In this document: piece after piece, positions 10,641 to 19,560 of the stretch
How the letters are laid out: each line of letters begins with the position of its first letter
Position numbering within the stretch: the first letter of the stretch is position 1
DNA from: an uncultured Shimia sp.
Lineage (GTDB): Bacteria; Pseudomonadota; Alphaproteobacteria; Rhodobacterales; Rhodobacteraceae
Direction of reading: 5' to 3'
Assembly: GCA_937897325.1 (NCBI GenBank)
Contig: CALCOY010000074.1
Location: 1 to 64,000, forward strand
Length of the DNA: 64,000 bases
Made by a program: the position numbers and the translations under genes
The notes under the pieces: generated by a model
The model's database searches: none
Told to the model about the DNA's origin: nothing
The model's input: only the letters and a program-made list of their open reading frames with translations

Positions 10641-10997
10641 GCGAACACCCATGGTTGGTCGCCTCATCCGCGCTGCCTGTTTGGATACAGGATCGCCAAG
10701 TCATTCTTTCGGCACGCGAAGGTTGATCTGGATGCCTCCCTCCTTGTTGTCGGCATCCTGACCGAGCCCTGCACGCGGCGCCTTGAGGCGGTGTTTCCAC
10801 GTTCATTCGCCTAGCTTGATCGTGAGCTTGCAAGCTAGGGCCGCCATGGTGTTTTGATCGATCCCTTGCTTCGAGATTTTTTGTCGACAATTGCGAGAGC
10901 TGTGGCGCTTTGCCTTGTCAATCGCCTGCTGCTTGGCACATGTTGTAATGAACAAGAGCCGAGCCCGGCCGATACCAAGACCAAGGGAGGTTGCCTC
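10641..10997. other. Gene-free stretch upstream of fadD
   Basis: About 350 bases without a convincing gene. It holds one clear inverted repeat, CCTAGCTTG (10810-10818) and CAAGCTAGG (10831-10839) around a 12-base loop. It also holds the ribosome-binding site AGGGAGG (about 10984-10990) of the next gene. Any fadD promoter should lie between these two; no boxes are obvious. Confidence 0.5.
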
Positions 10998-12695
10998 ATG
11001 CAAAAGCCATGGGAAGCTAGCTATTCGGATAAGGCCAAGGCCTTTGATCTGGCCAATCTGGAATGCCACACGCTCACAGAACTGATTGATGTGGCCGTTG
11101 GAAAGTATGCGAACCGGCGCGCGTTGACGACCATTCTACCGACCGGGGCCGACACGTCCGTTACCTACAAGGAGCTCGCAGATCACGCAGACCACTTCGC
11201 CGTCTACCTGCGAGAGGTTTTGGGGCTGAACGCCGGTGACACCGTGGCCTTAATGACGCCCAACTGCATCGGCTTCGGTGTGGCCTCACTTGGCATCGCA
11301 AAGGCTGGCTGCGTCAGTACCAACGTCAACCCGCTCTATACGGCGCCAGAGCTTGAGCATCAGCTTAAGGACAGCAATGCGCAGGTGCTTGTGATCATCG
11401 ACCTTTTTGGGGACAAGGTGGATCAGGTCATCGGCAATACGAATGTCAAACACGTAATCTCGCTGTCGCTGGTCGATTTTTTTCCGGGGCTGAAGAAGAT
11501 GCTGCTGGGTTTCGTACTGAAACGCGTCAAGAAGGCGATTCCGGACATGAAGACTGCCCATGTGAAAATGGCCGATGTGTTGGCCAAGGGCGAAGCGGCT
11601 GCGGGCAGTGCCGACATCGCCGCCTATTCGGCACATGTGACCCCCGAAGACACAGCCCTTTATCAATATACAAGCGGTACGACCGGGCGGAGCAAGGGGG
11701 CGGAACTGTCTCATCGAGGGATCATCACGAATGCCTACCAAGCGCATCTGATGGCCGAGGCGGTCATGTCTGACGAGGGGGAGACCACGCTCGTCGCGCT
11801 GCCGCTTTATCATATCACGGCCTTCGCCCTGATTTTCGTGGCGGGGCTCAGGTTGGGCGGGCATGGAATTCTGGTGCCCAGCCCGCGCCCACCCTCGAAC
11901 CTCAAGGCGGCATTGGAAAAGCACAACATCACATGGTTCACCGGCATCAACACGCTTTTTGCCGCCCTGATGGTCGAGCCTTGGTTCGACAAGAAGTACT
12001 TTGAAAACATCCGTTTCTGTGGCTCTGGCGGGGCCGCGCAACAGACCGGCGTCGCACAAAAGTGGGAGGACATGACCGGGGTCGAGATAAACCAGGGCTA
12101 TGGCATGACCGAATGCTGCGGCGTTCTGACGATTAATCCCACGCATGACAACCGTCTTGGCACGGTTGGTGTGCCTGTGCCCGGGATGGAGGTCAAGATC
12201 GTAGGCGATAACGGTCACGAACAGGAGATTGGCAATCCCGGTGAGGTGATCCTGCGCGGGCCGACGTTGATGAAAGGCTATCTCAACAATCCGGAGGCAA
12301 CGGCAGAGACTATCAAGGACGGCTGGCTTTATTCGGGCGATATTGGGGTGATGGACGAAAACGGCTTTGTCGAAATCGTGGACCGAAAGAAGGATATGAT
12401 CCTCGTTTCCGGCTTCAACGTCTCGCCGAACGAAATCGAGGATGTCATTTCACGCATGCCCGGCGTGTCGCAGGTGGGTGTGATCGGTATTCCCGACGAA
12501 AAGACCAGCGAAGCGCCTGCCGCCTTTATCGTCCGCAGCGACGAGGCGGTGACAGCTGATGACGTGATTGCAGCCTGCCGCGAAGGGCTGACCAACTACA
12601 AGATCCCGCGTCAGGTCAATTTTGTCGAAGAGGTGCCGACCACGCTGTCGGGCAAGGTGCTGCGCCGTCAGCTGCGCGACGAATATCTTGCCTAA
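10998..12695 (+). CDS. fadD: Long-chain acyl-CoA synthetase (AMP-binding)
   Basis: 565-residue adenylate-forming ligase that activates fatty acids with ATP and CoA. The AMP-binding P-loop is YTSGTTGRSKGAELSHRG, the second core motif is GYGMTECCG, and the C-terminal subdomain has YSGDIGVMDENGFVEIVDRKKD. The catalytic lysine lies in PTTLSGKVLRRQL. The start was set at 10998 because AGGGAGG precedes it and the product begins directly with the domain; a longer frame reaches 10854 without support. The 3' end is 3 bases from the end of the convergent alkB, which fits use of alkane-derived fatty acids, although FadD serves general beta-oxidation. Confidence 0.9.
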   Translation: MQKPWEASYSDKAKAFDLANLECHTLTELIDVAVGKYANRRALTTILPTGADTSVTYKELADHADHFAVYLREVLGLNAGDTVALMTPNCIGFGVASLGIAKAGCVSTNVNPLYTAPELEHQLKDSNAQVLVIIDLFGDKVDQVIGNTNVKHVISLSLVDFFPGLKKMLLGFVLKRVKKAIPDMKTAHVKMADVLAKGEAAAGSADIAAYSAHVTPEDTALYQYTSGTTGRSKGAELSHRGIITNAYQAHLMAEAVMSDEGETTLVALPLYHITAFALIFVAGLRLGGHGILVPSPRPPSNLKAALEKHNITWFTGINTLFAALMVEPWFDKKYFENIRFCGSGGAAQQTGVAQKWEDMTGVEINQGYGMTECCGVLTINPTHDNRLGTVGVPVPGMEVKIVGDNGHEQEIGNPGEVILRGPTLMKGYLNNPEATAETIKDGWLYSGDIGVMDENGFVEIVDRKKDMILVSGFNVSPNEIEDVISRMPGVSQVGVIGIPDEKTSEAPAAFIVRSDEAVTADDVIAACREGLTNYKIPRQVNFVEEVPTTLSGKVLRRQLRDEYLA

Positions 12696-12698
12696 AAC

Positions 12699-13835
12699 TT
12701 AGCGTGGCAGGGGGTTGGCGGCCTTGTTATAGGCCGACCAATCCGTGATTTCGGGATAGTACATGTCGCGCCATCTCTGCACGCGGGGGTTCATCATCCG
12801 CCGCCAAACCGATGGGATCATGGCAGCAATTGTCATCACGGGGTAGCCGTAGGGCAGCTGCGGCGCATCGGCCTCGGAATAGGTCTGCAGAACAGGAAAG
12901 CGGCGGTCGGGTTTGTAGTGGTGATCGGAATGGCGCTGCAGGTTGATCAGCAGCCAGTTTGACACCTTGTGTGCCGCATTCCAGGAATGCCGTGGTTGAA
13001 CATGCTCATACTTGCCTTCGCCCAGATGCTTTCGGGTCAGCCCGTAATGTTCGATGTAGTTGACCAATTCCAACTGCCATATCGCCGTGCCGGCCTGCAA
13101 AACGAAAAGACCGAGGCCTACCCAACCCCCAAGGGCGAGGGCCAGCAGCAGCATAAAACCCTGCAGATAGGCGTATTTCCAGAATGGGTTTGAGCTATCG
13201 GTCGCTGGCAACTTCTTGCGCGCCAGCATCAATTTTTCTGCATTCCAGGCCGAGACAAGCGATTGCTTGAGCACGCGCGGATAGAAACGATAGAACGTCT
13301 CACCCATCCGGGCAGTGACGGGATCGCGTGGTGTGGCGACATAGCGGTGATGGACCAGCAAATGCTCTGACCGGAAGTGAGAATACAGAACCATGGCGAG
13401 AAGCGTGTCAGCCATGAAGCGCTCCAGCTTGTTTTTCTGGTGCATCAATTCGTGGCTGTAGTTGATACCCACCGTGCCGGTGATGACACCCACGCCGAAG
13501 AACAAGACCAGTTTTTCAAGGGTGTTGAGGTGATCTGCCGGAGCAACATAGGCGATCAGCGCAAAAAGCGTCACGAATTGCAAGGGCGCCCAAATCATGG
13601 TGATCGCGCGGTACCAGAACATCTGATCTTCGCGGGTTTCCAGATCTGCGTTATCCTGATTGAGGCCAGCGAAGAGATCGATGATCGAGAAGAGATACCA
13701 TGTGACCAGTGGCAACAAGATCACCGTCCAGCCGCCATAGACCGCGCCCACCCAAGCCAAAGGGATCAACAAAAGCGACATCCAGAAGGGCAGGGCGCGG
13801 CTGAACTTTGCGACTTGGTTTGGGGGTAGGGTCAT
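12699..13835 (-). CDS. alkB: Alkane 1-monooxygenase (AlkB-type membrane di-iron hydroxylase)
   Basis: 378-residue integral membrane hydroxylase of the fatty acid desaturase/alkane hydroxylase superfamily. The histidine boxes that bind the di-iron centre are HELMHQ, EHLLVHHRY and LQRHSDHHY. The AlkB signature NYIEHYGLTR lies between the second and third. Several hydrophobic spans occur in the first 130 residues and around 230-260. It would oxidise the terminal methyl of n-alkanes using a rubredoxin or ferredoxin, which is not encoded nearby. Convergent with fadD. Other substrates of the family (for example xylenes) are possible, but the NYIEHYGL motif favours alkanes. Confidence 0.9.
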   Translation of the reverse strand: MTLPPNQVAKFSRALPFWMSLLLIPLAWVGAVYGGWTVILLPLVTWYLFSIIDLFAGLNQDNADLETREDQMFWYRAITMIWAPLQFVTLFALIAYVAPADHLNTLEKLVLFFGVGVITGTVGINYSHELMHQKNKLERFMADTLLAMVLYSHFRSEHLLVHHRYVATPRDPVTARMGETFYRFYPRVLKQSLVSAWNAEKLMLARKKLPATDSSNPFWKYAYLQGFMLLLALALGGWVGLGLFVLQAGTAIWQLELVNYIEHYGLTRKHLGEGKYEHVQPRHSWNAAHKVSNWLLINLQRHSDHHYKPDRRFPVLQTYSEADAPQLPYGYPVMTIAAMIPSVWRRMMNPRVQRWRDMYYPEITDWSAYNKAANPLPR

Positions 13836-13909
13836 GGGATATCTCGCCTAAGTGTGCAGCTCTTACTTTATAGGCCGGATCGGTCATTGCACCAAATATG
13901 ACGTTGCGG

Positions 13910-14959
13910 CTAGCTGCGCACCAGATCAAGAGCTTTGCGCATCACAGTCGGCAGATCTGTGGGGCGGAATTCGGGTTCTGGTATGAAATGCCCCCGCTCG
14001 GGTTCGATATCGGCAGGCAGATCTGCGCGATAAACGGTTAGCATCAGGTGAAAATGCGTGAAGGTGTGGCGCACTTCCCCTGGTATCTCTTGCCAAACAG
14101 CCTCCACCGGGGCCTCACCAAGAGGGCGTGCGCCGTCTGCGTTGACCCAGTCTGATCCGGGCCAGCCGAGCATACCCCCCAAAAGTCCCTTGTCCGGCCT
14201 GCGTTCCAAAAGCCAGGCACCATCCGCGCGCTGTCCCAGGTAAACGCTGCCATGCCGGATCGGTTTGGCTTTTTTCGGTGTCTTGCGGGGCAAATCCTGA
14301 GCGGTGCCTTCCGCGCGGGCCGTACAAGGATCACGCCAGGGACAGATCCCACAAGCCGGAGAGCGCGGCGTACAGATCGTTGCACCGAGGTCCATGACGG
14401 CCTGTGCGTAGTCGCCGGGTCGTTCCGCAGGTGTCAGATCATCCGCATAGGCGGTCAGGATGGGCTTGGCCCCGGGCAGTGGGGTAGGGTCGTTGAACAT
14501 TCGCGCCATGACCCGTTCGACATTTCCATCGACAACCGTCAGCGGCAGATCGAATGCGATCGATCCTATGGCCGCCGCCGTGTAAGGTCCGATGCCCGGC
14601 AGGTTCAGCAATGCGCCATGGTCGGCCGGAAATACACCTTCATGTTCCGACGCTATAACACGTGCGCATTTCAGCAGATTGCGCGCCCTGGCGTAGTACC
14701 CAAGACCGGCCCATTCGGCCATCACGTCCTCGTCCCGTGCATCAGCGAGATCCTGTACGGTTGGCCAGCGTCCGACAAAGCGGCCAAAGTAGTCGCGCAC
14801 GGCGGCCACTGTGGTTTGTTGCAGCATCACCTCGCTGAGCCAGACGCGGTAAGGGTCCGGCGCCACACCGGCCAGTCGATCTGTCGGTGCGACCCGCCAC
14901 GGCATCACTCGTGCATGGACATCATACCAGGCCAAAAGCTCGGCGCTTAGGTCACGCAA
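13910..14959 (-). CDS. mutY: A/G-specific adenine glycosylase MutY
   Basis: 349-residue DNA repair glycosylase that removes adenine paired with 8-oxoguanine. Catalytic Glu43 lies in SEVMLQQT. The helix-hairpin-helix is LPGIGPYTAAAI (about 120-131), followed by Asp144 in VVDGNVERV. The 4Fe-4S cluster cysteines are 196, 203, 206 and 212 with the correct C-X6-C-X2-C-X5-C spacing. The C-terminal NUDIX-like domain (from about 230) reads the 8-oxoG strand. It is divergent from the DUF721/DsbA pair, a neighbourhood I recall as common in Rhodobacteraceae. Confidence 0.97.
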   Translation of the reverse strand: MRDLSAELLAWYDVHARVMPWRVAPTDRLAGVAPDPYRVWLSEVMLQQTTVAAVRDYFGRFVGRWPTVQDLADARDEDVMAEWAGLGYYARARNLLKCARVIASEHEGVFPADHGALLNLPGIGPYTAAAIGSIAFDLPLTVVDGNVERVMARMFNDPTPLPGAKPILTAYADDLTPAERPGDYAQAVMDLGATICTPRSPACGICPWRDPCTARAEGTAQDLPRKTPKKAKPIRHGSVYLGQRADGAWLLERRPDKGLLGGMLGWPGSDWVNADGARPLGEAPVEAVWQEIPGEVRHTFTHFHLMLTVYRADLPADIEPERGHFIPEPEFRPTDLPTVMRKALDLVRS

Positions 14960-15039
14960 GATTTATCCCTCCTGTATCGCTTTCGCTGGCGATTGTTGCC
15001 GGTTTTGCTAGGTTGTCGGTCAACGCAAGGAACATAGTC

Positions 15040-15561
15040 ATGCCGCCCAGAGGCGCCAGTACAAAAGGCTTCAAACGCACCTCGCATCTGCTGACTGGAC
15101 AGATCCGGAAGGCAAGTGAGGCGCGTGGCTTTGCGCAAAGCCGTCTTCTGACCCATTGGGCGGAGGTGGTGGGCGAAGACATTGCGGCAATGGCCCGCCC
15201 GATCGAGGTCAGTTTTGCCCGCGGTGGCATGGGTGCAACGCTGACACTTCTGACGACCGGAGCGCAGGCGCCGATGCTGGATATGCAGAAGGAAGATCTG
15301 CGCGCGAAGGTTAACGCGGTCTATGGCTATAATGCGATTTCGCGGATACGTGTGACGCAGACGGCCCCAACAGGTTTCGCCGAAGGTCAGGTGGAATTTG
15401 CGCGGCCAAGCAAAACGTCTGTGCCCGTCCCGCCGGACGGCAGGTTGACCAAACGGGCGGCAGAGACCGTTGCGACAGTGGCTGATGACACCCTGCGCGC
15501 TGCGCTAGAGCGGCTTGGAACCAACATTCTGACAAAAGAAACAAAAGGATCGAACACATGA
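15040..15561 (+). CDS. DUF721 (DciA-like) protein
   Basis: 173-residue protein of the DUF721 family. The conserved core is at about residues 20-105, including HWAEVVGEDIAAMARPIEV and LTLLTTGAQAPMLDMQKEDL. Distant members (DciA) load the replicative helicase in bacteria lacking DnaC. The alphaproteobacterial branch often has this N-terminal domain plus a variable tail, as here, and its role is not proven. The ATG at 15040 follows CAAGGAAC. It overlaps the next gene by 4 bases (ATGA), so the two are co-translated. Confidence 0.8.
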   Translation: MPPRGASTKGFKRTSHLLTGQIRKASEARGFAQSRLLTHWAEVVGEDIAAMARPIEVSFARGGMGATLTLLTTGAQAPMLDMQKEDLRAKVNAVYGYNAISRIRVTQTAPTGFAEGQVEFARPSKTSVPVPPDGRLTKRAAETVATVADDTLRAALERLGTNILTKETKGSNT

Positions 15562-16238
15562 ACCGTTGGATCGGTATTCTTGCGGCCTTGGCCGTTGTAG
15601 CGGTAGGCGGCTGGTTCGCTTTTGGATCAGGTGGCGAAGGCACGCCCGGCGCGACCTCAATCAACCCAATTGGTGCGGCCAATGCGCAGGAAAACGGCGA
15701 AGAGATCGATACATCGGGCATTGTCGAGATGCAGATCGGCAATCCCGATGCGCCAGTCACAATGATTGAGTATGCCAGCTATACCTGCCCGCATTGCGCC
15801 AATTTTCATAACGGGCAGTTCAAGCAACTGAAAAAAGAGTATATCGACACAGGCAAGATCAACTTCATTTATCGTGAAGTTTACTTTGACCGCTACGGCC
15901 TTTGGGCGTCGGCTTTGGCACGCTGCGCGGGCCCCGACAAGTTCTTTGGCATGACAGACATGATCTATGCGGATCAGCAAAGCTGGTCGCGCGCGGGAGA
16001 TCCTGCTGCAATCGTGGAAGAGTTGCGCAAGATAGGGCGACTCGCTGGCCTTGAAAGCGATCAGATCGAAGCCTGCATGCAGGATGGTGACAAGATGCGC
16101 TCGCTCGTGGCTTGGTACCAGGAGAACGCGGAAGCCGATGGCATCAGCAGCACGCCCAGTTTCGTGATCAATGGAAACCTGCACAGCAATATGGGTTACA
16201 ACCAGATGAAAGATATTTTGGATGCCGCCGGCAGCTGA
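15558..16238 (+). CDS. DsbA-family thioredoxin-fold protein, membrane anchored
   Basis: 226-residue periplasmic thiol-disulfide protein. An N-terminal hydrophobic segment (residues 5-22) works as a signal or anchor and is followed by a low-complexity linker. The thioredoxin fold has CPHC at residues 77-80 and the cis-Pro region STPSFVINGN near the end. It belongs to the DsbA/DSBA-like thioredoxin_4 group. Its start overlaps the DUF721 stop, and it converges on lpxK. It probably oxidises or isomerises secreted proteins; the partner is not visible. Confidence 0.88.
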   Translation: MNRWIGILAALAVVAVGGWFAFGSGGEGTPGATSINPIGAANAQENGEEIDTSGIVEMQIGNPDAPVTMIEYASYTCPHCANFHNGQFKQLKKEYIDTGKINFIYREVYFDRYGLWASALARCAGPDKFFGMTDMIYADQQSWSRAGDPAAIVEELRKIGRLAGLESDQIEACMQDGDKMRSLVAWYQENAEADGISSTPSFVINGNLHSNMGYNQMKDILDAAGS

Positions 16239-17228
16239 TCACCGATCTGGCCCAGGCAGCGCCCTGAGCACTGTTTTTAGTGCCGAAGCGTCCTCGAATG
16301 TCAACCGAACCGGCAGGGTGATGACCTTCTGACGAAAGGCGCCTGGCAAACGCACGGCGTCTTTTTCCGTTGTAACAAGCTGTGCACCATGGGCCATTGC
16401 TTCTGCTTCAAGTCGCGTCATTAGGGCGGAGGAGAGCTTCTGGTGATCGGCCAGCGCTTCGGTGCGGATCAGGTTTGCCCCCAAAGAGCGCAGGGTCGCA
16501 AAGAATTTTTCGGGTCGTCCAATGCCCGCGAAGGCGAGGGTCGGCATATCTGTCCAGTGCATCCCGGTTTGCAAAGGGTCTAACGACGCCCTGATATGCG
16601 GAATGTCCACGGGCGTCTTGAACCGCGCCTGATCGGATCGGCTGCCGATGGACAAAAGCAGATCGGCCCGCGCAAGGCCGACATCTGCCGATTCCCGCAA
16701 CGGCCCGGCGGGCAGGCAGCGCCCATTGCCGAAACCCACGGCCGCATCCACGACCACAATCGACAGATCATAGGCCAGTGCGGGGTTCTGAAATCCGTCA
16801 TCCAGCACGATCACACTGGCGCCAGCCTTCACCGCTGCACGCGCGCCCGCGGCCCGGTCTTTTGCCACCCAGACGTCAGCAAAAGCGGCCAAAAGAAGGG
16901 GCTCATCCCCGACCTGATCGGCTTTGTGCTTTCTGGGATCGACTTGCACGGGACCTTCGAGGCAGCCGCCATAGCCCCGACTGATCACAAGCGGTGTGTG
17001 ATAGAGATCTCTCAGCCGTTCCACGACGGCAATTGTTGTGGGCGTCTTGCCTGTACCACCCGCATTGATGTTGCCCACACAGACAATCGGAACACCTAGT
17101 TTTTCGCGAGCACCACCTGCCAGACGGCGTGCCGTTGCCTGACCATAAAGCCATCCAAGTGGAGCAAGGGCCCTCGCACGCCAGTCAGGTTGATCGGGTG
17201 AAGTGTTCCAGAAGGCGGGCGCCCGCAT
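16239..17228 (-). CDS. lpxK: Tetraacyldisaccharide 4'-kinase LpxK
   Basis: 329-residue inner-membrane kinase that phosphorylates the 4' position of the lipid A precursor. The P-loop [14 protein letters not shown] is at about residues 52-65, with an N-terminal hydrophobic segment ([10 protein letters not shown]) and the conserved DDGFQNP motif near the middle. Its ATG overlaps the waaA stop by one base (TGATG), so translation is coupled. Together with waaA it makes a lipid A/Kdo assembly unit typical of the group. Confidence 0.96.
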   Translation of the reverse strand: MRAPAFWNTSPDQPDWRARALAPLGWLYGQATARRLAGGAREKLGVPIVCVGNINAGGTGKTPTTIAVVERLRDLYHTPLVISRGYGGCLEGPVQVDPRKHKADQVGDEPLLLAAFADVWVAKDRAAGARAAVKAGASVIVLDDGFQNPALAYDLSIVVVDAAVGFGNGRCLPAGPLRESADVGLARADLLLSIGSRSDQARFKTPVDIPHIRASLDPLQTGMHWTDMPTLAFAGIGRPEKFFATLRSLGANLIRTEALADHQKLSSALMTRLEAEAMAHGAQLVTTEKDAVRLPGAFRQKVITLPVRLTFEDASALKTVLRALPGPDR

Positions 17229-18454
17229 CAGTTCGTTCTGTCCGCTGTCCCATCCAATGCGTCATGGACAAGGTTAAGGACCCGGTCGCTGACATCTGCT
17301 CCTCGGCTTACCACGTCCCAACCGGCCATGGCCATCTGGGCGGCCTGATCTGGCGCGATCAGGTGAGATACCGCCGTCGAAAGACTGTCGGCGTCATTGA
17401 TGATGCGTGCGGCCCCTGCCGCCGCCAGCCGGCTGTAGGATTGCAGGTAGCCACGGACATTTGGGCCGTAAAGGATTGCCACACCGACTGCTGCTGCCGG
17501 ATAGGGATCGCATCCGCTCGCATTGTCGAGCAGCGAGTTGCCCAGAAACGCAACCGGCGCAAGGCGATACCAAAGGCCCAACTCGCCCTTTGTGTCGGCG
17601 ACCAAAACCTGATGACTGTCATCCGGGATCGCGCCGTCCGCCCAACTGGCCTGACGCAACCCTTCTTTCTTGCACATCTGCGCGAAGGTTGGGCCATCAT
17701 CCGGATCAAGCGGCACGCCGATCAGCAACAGCCTGGGTGACAGTCGGATGGCGCTTCTGTGGGCTGAGAGCACCGTGGTCCATTCATGTACCGTCACTCC
17801 AGCGGCCAACCAGACAGGGCGTCCGGCCAGAGTGTCTGTCATCTCGGTCAGGTCGCTGTCGAGTGCTGGCAGGGCCTGACCGGTCGGTTGCAAGGGGCCG
17901 GTGACGCTGGTGATCTCGGGTCGGCAACCCAGGCGCAGTATTTTTTCCTGCGCGTCGTCGGACCTTGCCAGCACGGCGTCAAAAGTTTCCAGCAACTGTC
18001 GGGAGACCTCGGGCAGCCATCGGTCGCGCCGCGCGTCAAATCCTGCCTCGCCCGCGTTGATCAGGAACATCGGAATGTCGCGGCTTTCCGTCGAAAGTAT
18101 CAGGTTGGGACGCAGCCCGCCCCAGATCCAGATCAGCAGGTTGGGCCGCCAATGGTCTAGAAACCGGTTGACGGTCGTGGGATGATCTGGAGGGGCGGCA
18201 GTGACCAGCAACGTGTCCGTCGGGTTGACCCGGTCGGCGCTGACATCCTCGGCCGTTGTGACCAGGATGCTCAGGCCCGGACGTGCCGTGATGATGGATC
18301 GTGCCAGATCGCCAACAGCACGACCGCTGCCGGGTTCAGCTGCATGAAGCCAGATAAGCTCTCCGTCGGGGCGGGGAATCGGCAAGTCAAGCTGCGGCGT
18401 CGGTCCGCGCAGCGAAAGCGCCTTGTATGCTGCCAGCCCGAGCGATCCCCGCAT
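17228..18454 (-). CDS. waaA: Kdo transferase WaaA (KdtA)
   Basis: 408-residue glycosyltransferase that adds 3-deoxy-D-manno-octulosonic acid to lipid A. The N-terminal Glycos_transf_N part includes [26 protein letters not shown] and [15 protein letters not shown]. The C-terminal half has [20 protein letters not shown]-like sequence (here [19 protein letters not shown]) and [16 protein letters not shown] prefer the ATG at 18454 ([14 protein letters not shown]), 8 bases after the upstream gene ends. An ATG at 18502 would add 16 unconserved residues and overlap it. Neither has a strong ribosome-binding site. Confidence 0.88.
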   Translation of the reverse strand: MRGSLGLAAYKALSLRGPTPQLDLPIPRPDGELIWLHAAEPGSGRAVGDLARSIITARPGLSILVTTAEDVSADRVNPTDTLLVTAAPPDHPTTVNRFLDHWRPNLLIWIWGGLRPNLILSTESRDIPMFLINAGEAGFDARRDRWLPEVSRQLLETFDAVLARSDDAQEKILRLGCRPEITSVTGPLQPTGQALPALDSDLTEMTDTLAGRPVWLAAGVTVHEWTTVLSAHRSAIRLSPRLLLIGVPLDPDDGPTFAQMCKKEGLRQASWADGAIPDDSHQVLVADTKGELGLWYRLAPVAFLGNSLLDNASGCDPYPAAAVGVAILYGPNVRGYLQSYSRLAAAGAARIINDADSLSTAVSHLIAPDQAAQMAMAGWDVVSRGADVSDRVLNLVHDALDGTADRTN

Positions 18455-18461
18455 AGTTGAT

Positions 18462-18704
18462 CTAGCCCAATTCCTCGGTTGAGGCCGCGGCGTTCTCTTC
18501 ATCGCGCAGGCGGTGCAGATGCGCTATGAAATAGCGCATATGAGCATTGTCGACGGTGCGTTGTGCCTCGGATTTCCAGGCATCGTAGGCACTTGCGTAG
18601 TCGGAGAAGATCCCAACGATATGGAGGTCTTCGACGCTTTTGAAGACTGTTTTCGAGGGATCCGTCAACTCTCCGCCGAACACGAGGTGCAGTCGTTGCG
18701 TCAT
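18462..18704 (-). CDS. DUF4170 small protein
   Basis: 80-residue protein of the DUF4170 family, whose members are found next to waaA in many alphaproteobacteria. Sequence begins MTQRLHLVFGGEL and has the conserved DLHIVGIFSDYASAYDAWKSEAQ and DNAHMRYFIAHLHRL segments. The start at 18704 was preferred over 18740 since AAGGATC precedes it and the family begins there. Function is unknown; its gene position suggests a link to lipopolysaccharide assembly, which is inference only. Confidence 0.85.
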   Translation of the reverse strand: MTQRLHLVFGGELTDPSKTVFKSVEDLHIVGIFSDYASAYDAWKSEAQRTVDNAHMRYFIAHLHRLRDEENAAASTEELG

Positions 18705-18765
18705 GAGATGATCCTTTTGGTCGGAACCGTGCGTGAGCAAGAAATCGCCGAAATGGCCGACAGGG

Positions 18766-19560
18766 TCAAGGTGTGGTTAATGGATCATCAGACAACGCCG
18801 ACAGCATTTCGGTCTGAAGGCGGGCCGCCCCTGCCAACACCCCATCCACCTTCGCATCGGGATTGTTGAAGCGCAGGGGCGCACCGTCGCGCGTGGTGAT
18901 TTTGCCCCCTGCCTCACTGATCAGCAGGGCTCCGGCCGCGACGTCCCATTCCCAACAGGGGTGCAGCGTCAGCATCCCGTCAAAGCGGCCTTCTGCGACA
19001 AGCGCCAGACGGTAAGCCAGCGACGGGCGGTAGTGACGTTTGAATGTTGGGGAGCCATCGCGCCAGTATTTCGCGGCCAGCGCGGGCTTGTTTGCTAACA
19101 CCTGAGCGTTGGCAAATGCCGGAGAGTCAGCAACGCGGATCTGTTTTCCATTCAATTGAGCACCTGCGCCAATTGCAGCTACATAAAGCATATCGCGAGC
19201 GGGCAGATAGACGACCGCCGCTGTGATCTCATTCTGTCGGGCTGCTGCCACGGAAATCGCCCAGGTGCGGGAGCCTTCGGTGAAGCTGCGTGTGCCATCG
19301 ATTGGGTCGATTATGAAAAGCGCATCACGGGACAGCCTGTCCTGCCCATCCTCGCTTTCTTCAGAAAGCCATCCGTAATCCGGCCTTGCTGCCTGCAATG
19401 CGGTTTTCAGGCTGTCGTTGACGGCAAGATCCGCTTCGGTGACGGGGCCAGCCCCATCGGGTTTGTCCCATCGCCGCGCAGTCTTGCCAGCATAGCCAAG
19501 CGCGATTTCACCGGCATGTCGGACGGCGTCGATCAGAAGAGGCAGATCAGTTCCCGGCAA
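18766..19560 (-). CDS. cysQ: 3'(2'),5'-bisphosphate nucleotidase CysQ-like
   Basis: 264-residue magnesium-dependent phosphatase of the inositol monophosphatase superfamily. Metal-site motifs are WLSEESEDG, IDPIDGTRSF and WEWDVAAGALLISEAGG. It probably converts 3'-phosphoadenosine 5'-phosphate to AMP, relieving inhibition during sulfate assimilation. An inositol phosphatase is the alternative, but the EESEDG/IDGTRSF combination is closer to CysQ. The start overlaps the pmbA stop region by 14 bases, so they form an operon with the lipid genes downstream. Confidence 0.85.
   Translation of the reverse strand: MPGTDLPLLIDAVRHAGEIALGYAGKTARRWDKPDGAGPVTEADLAVNDSLKTALQAARPDYGWLSEESEDGQDRLSRDALFIIDPIDGTRSFTEGSRTWAISVAAARQNEITAAVVYLPARDMLYVAAIGAGAQLNGKQIRVADSPAFANAQVLANKPALAAKYWRDGSPTFKRHYRPSLAYRLALVAEGRFDGMLTLHPCWEWDVAAGALLISEAGGKITTRDGAPLRFNNPDAKVDGVLAGAARLQTEMLSALSDDPLTTP

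Noticed and set aside
11286-12218. 310-residue minus-strand frame inside fadD
   Set aside because: Antisense shadow, low-complexity basic and His-rich product.
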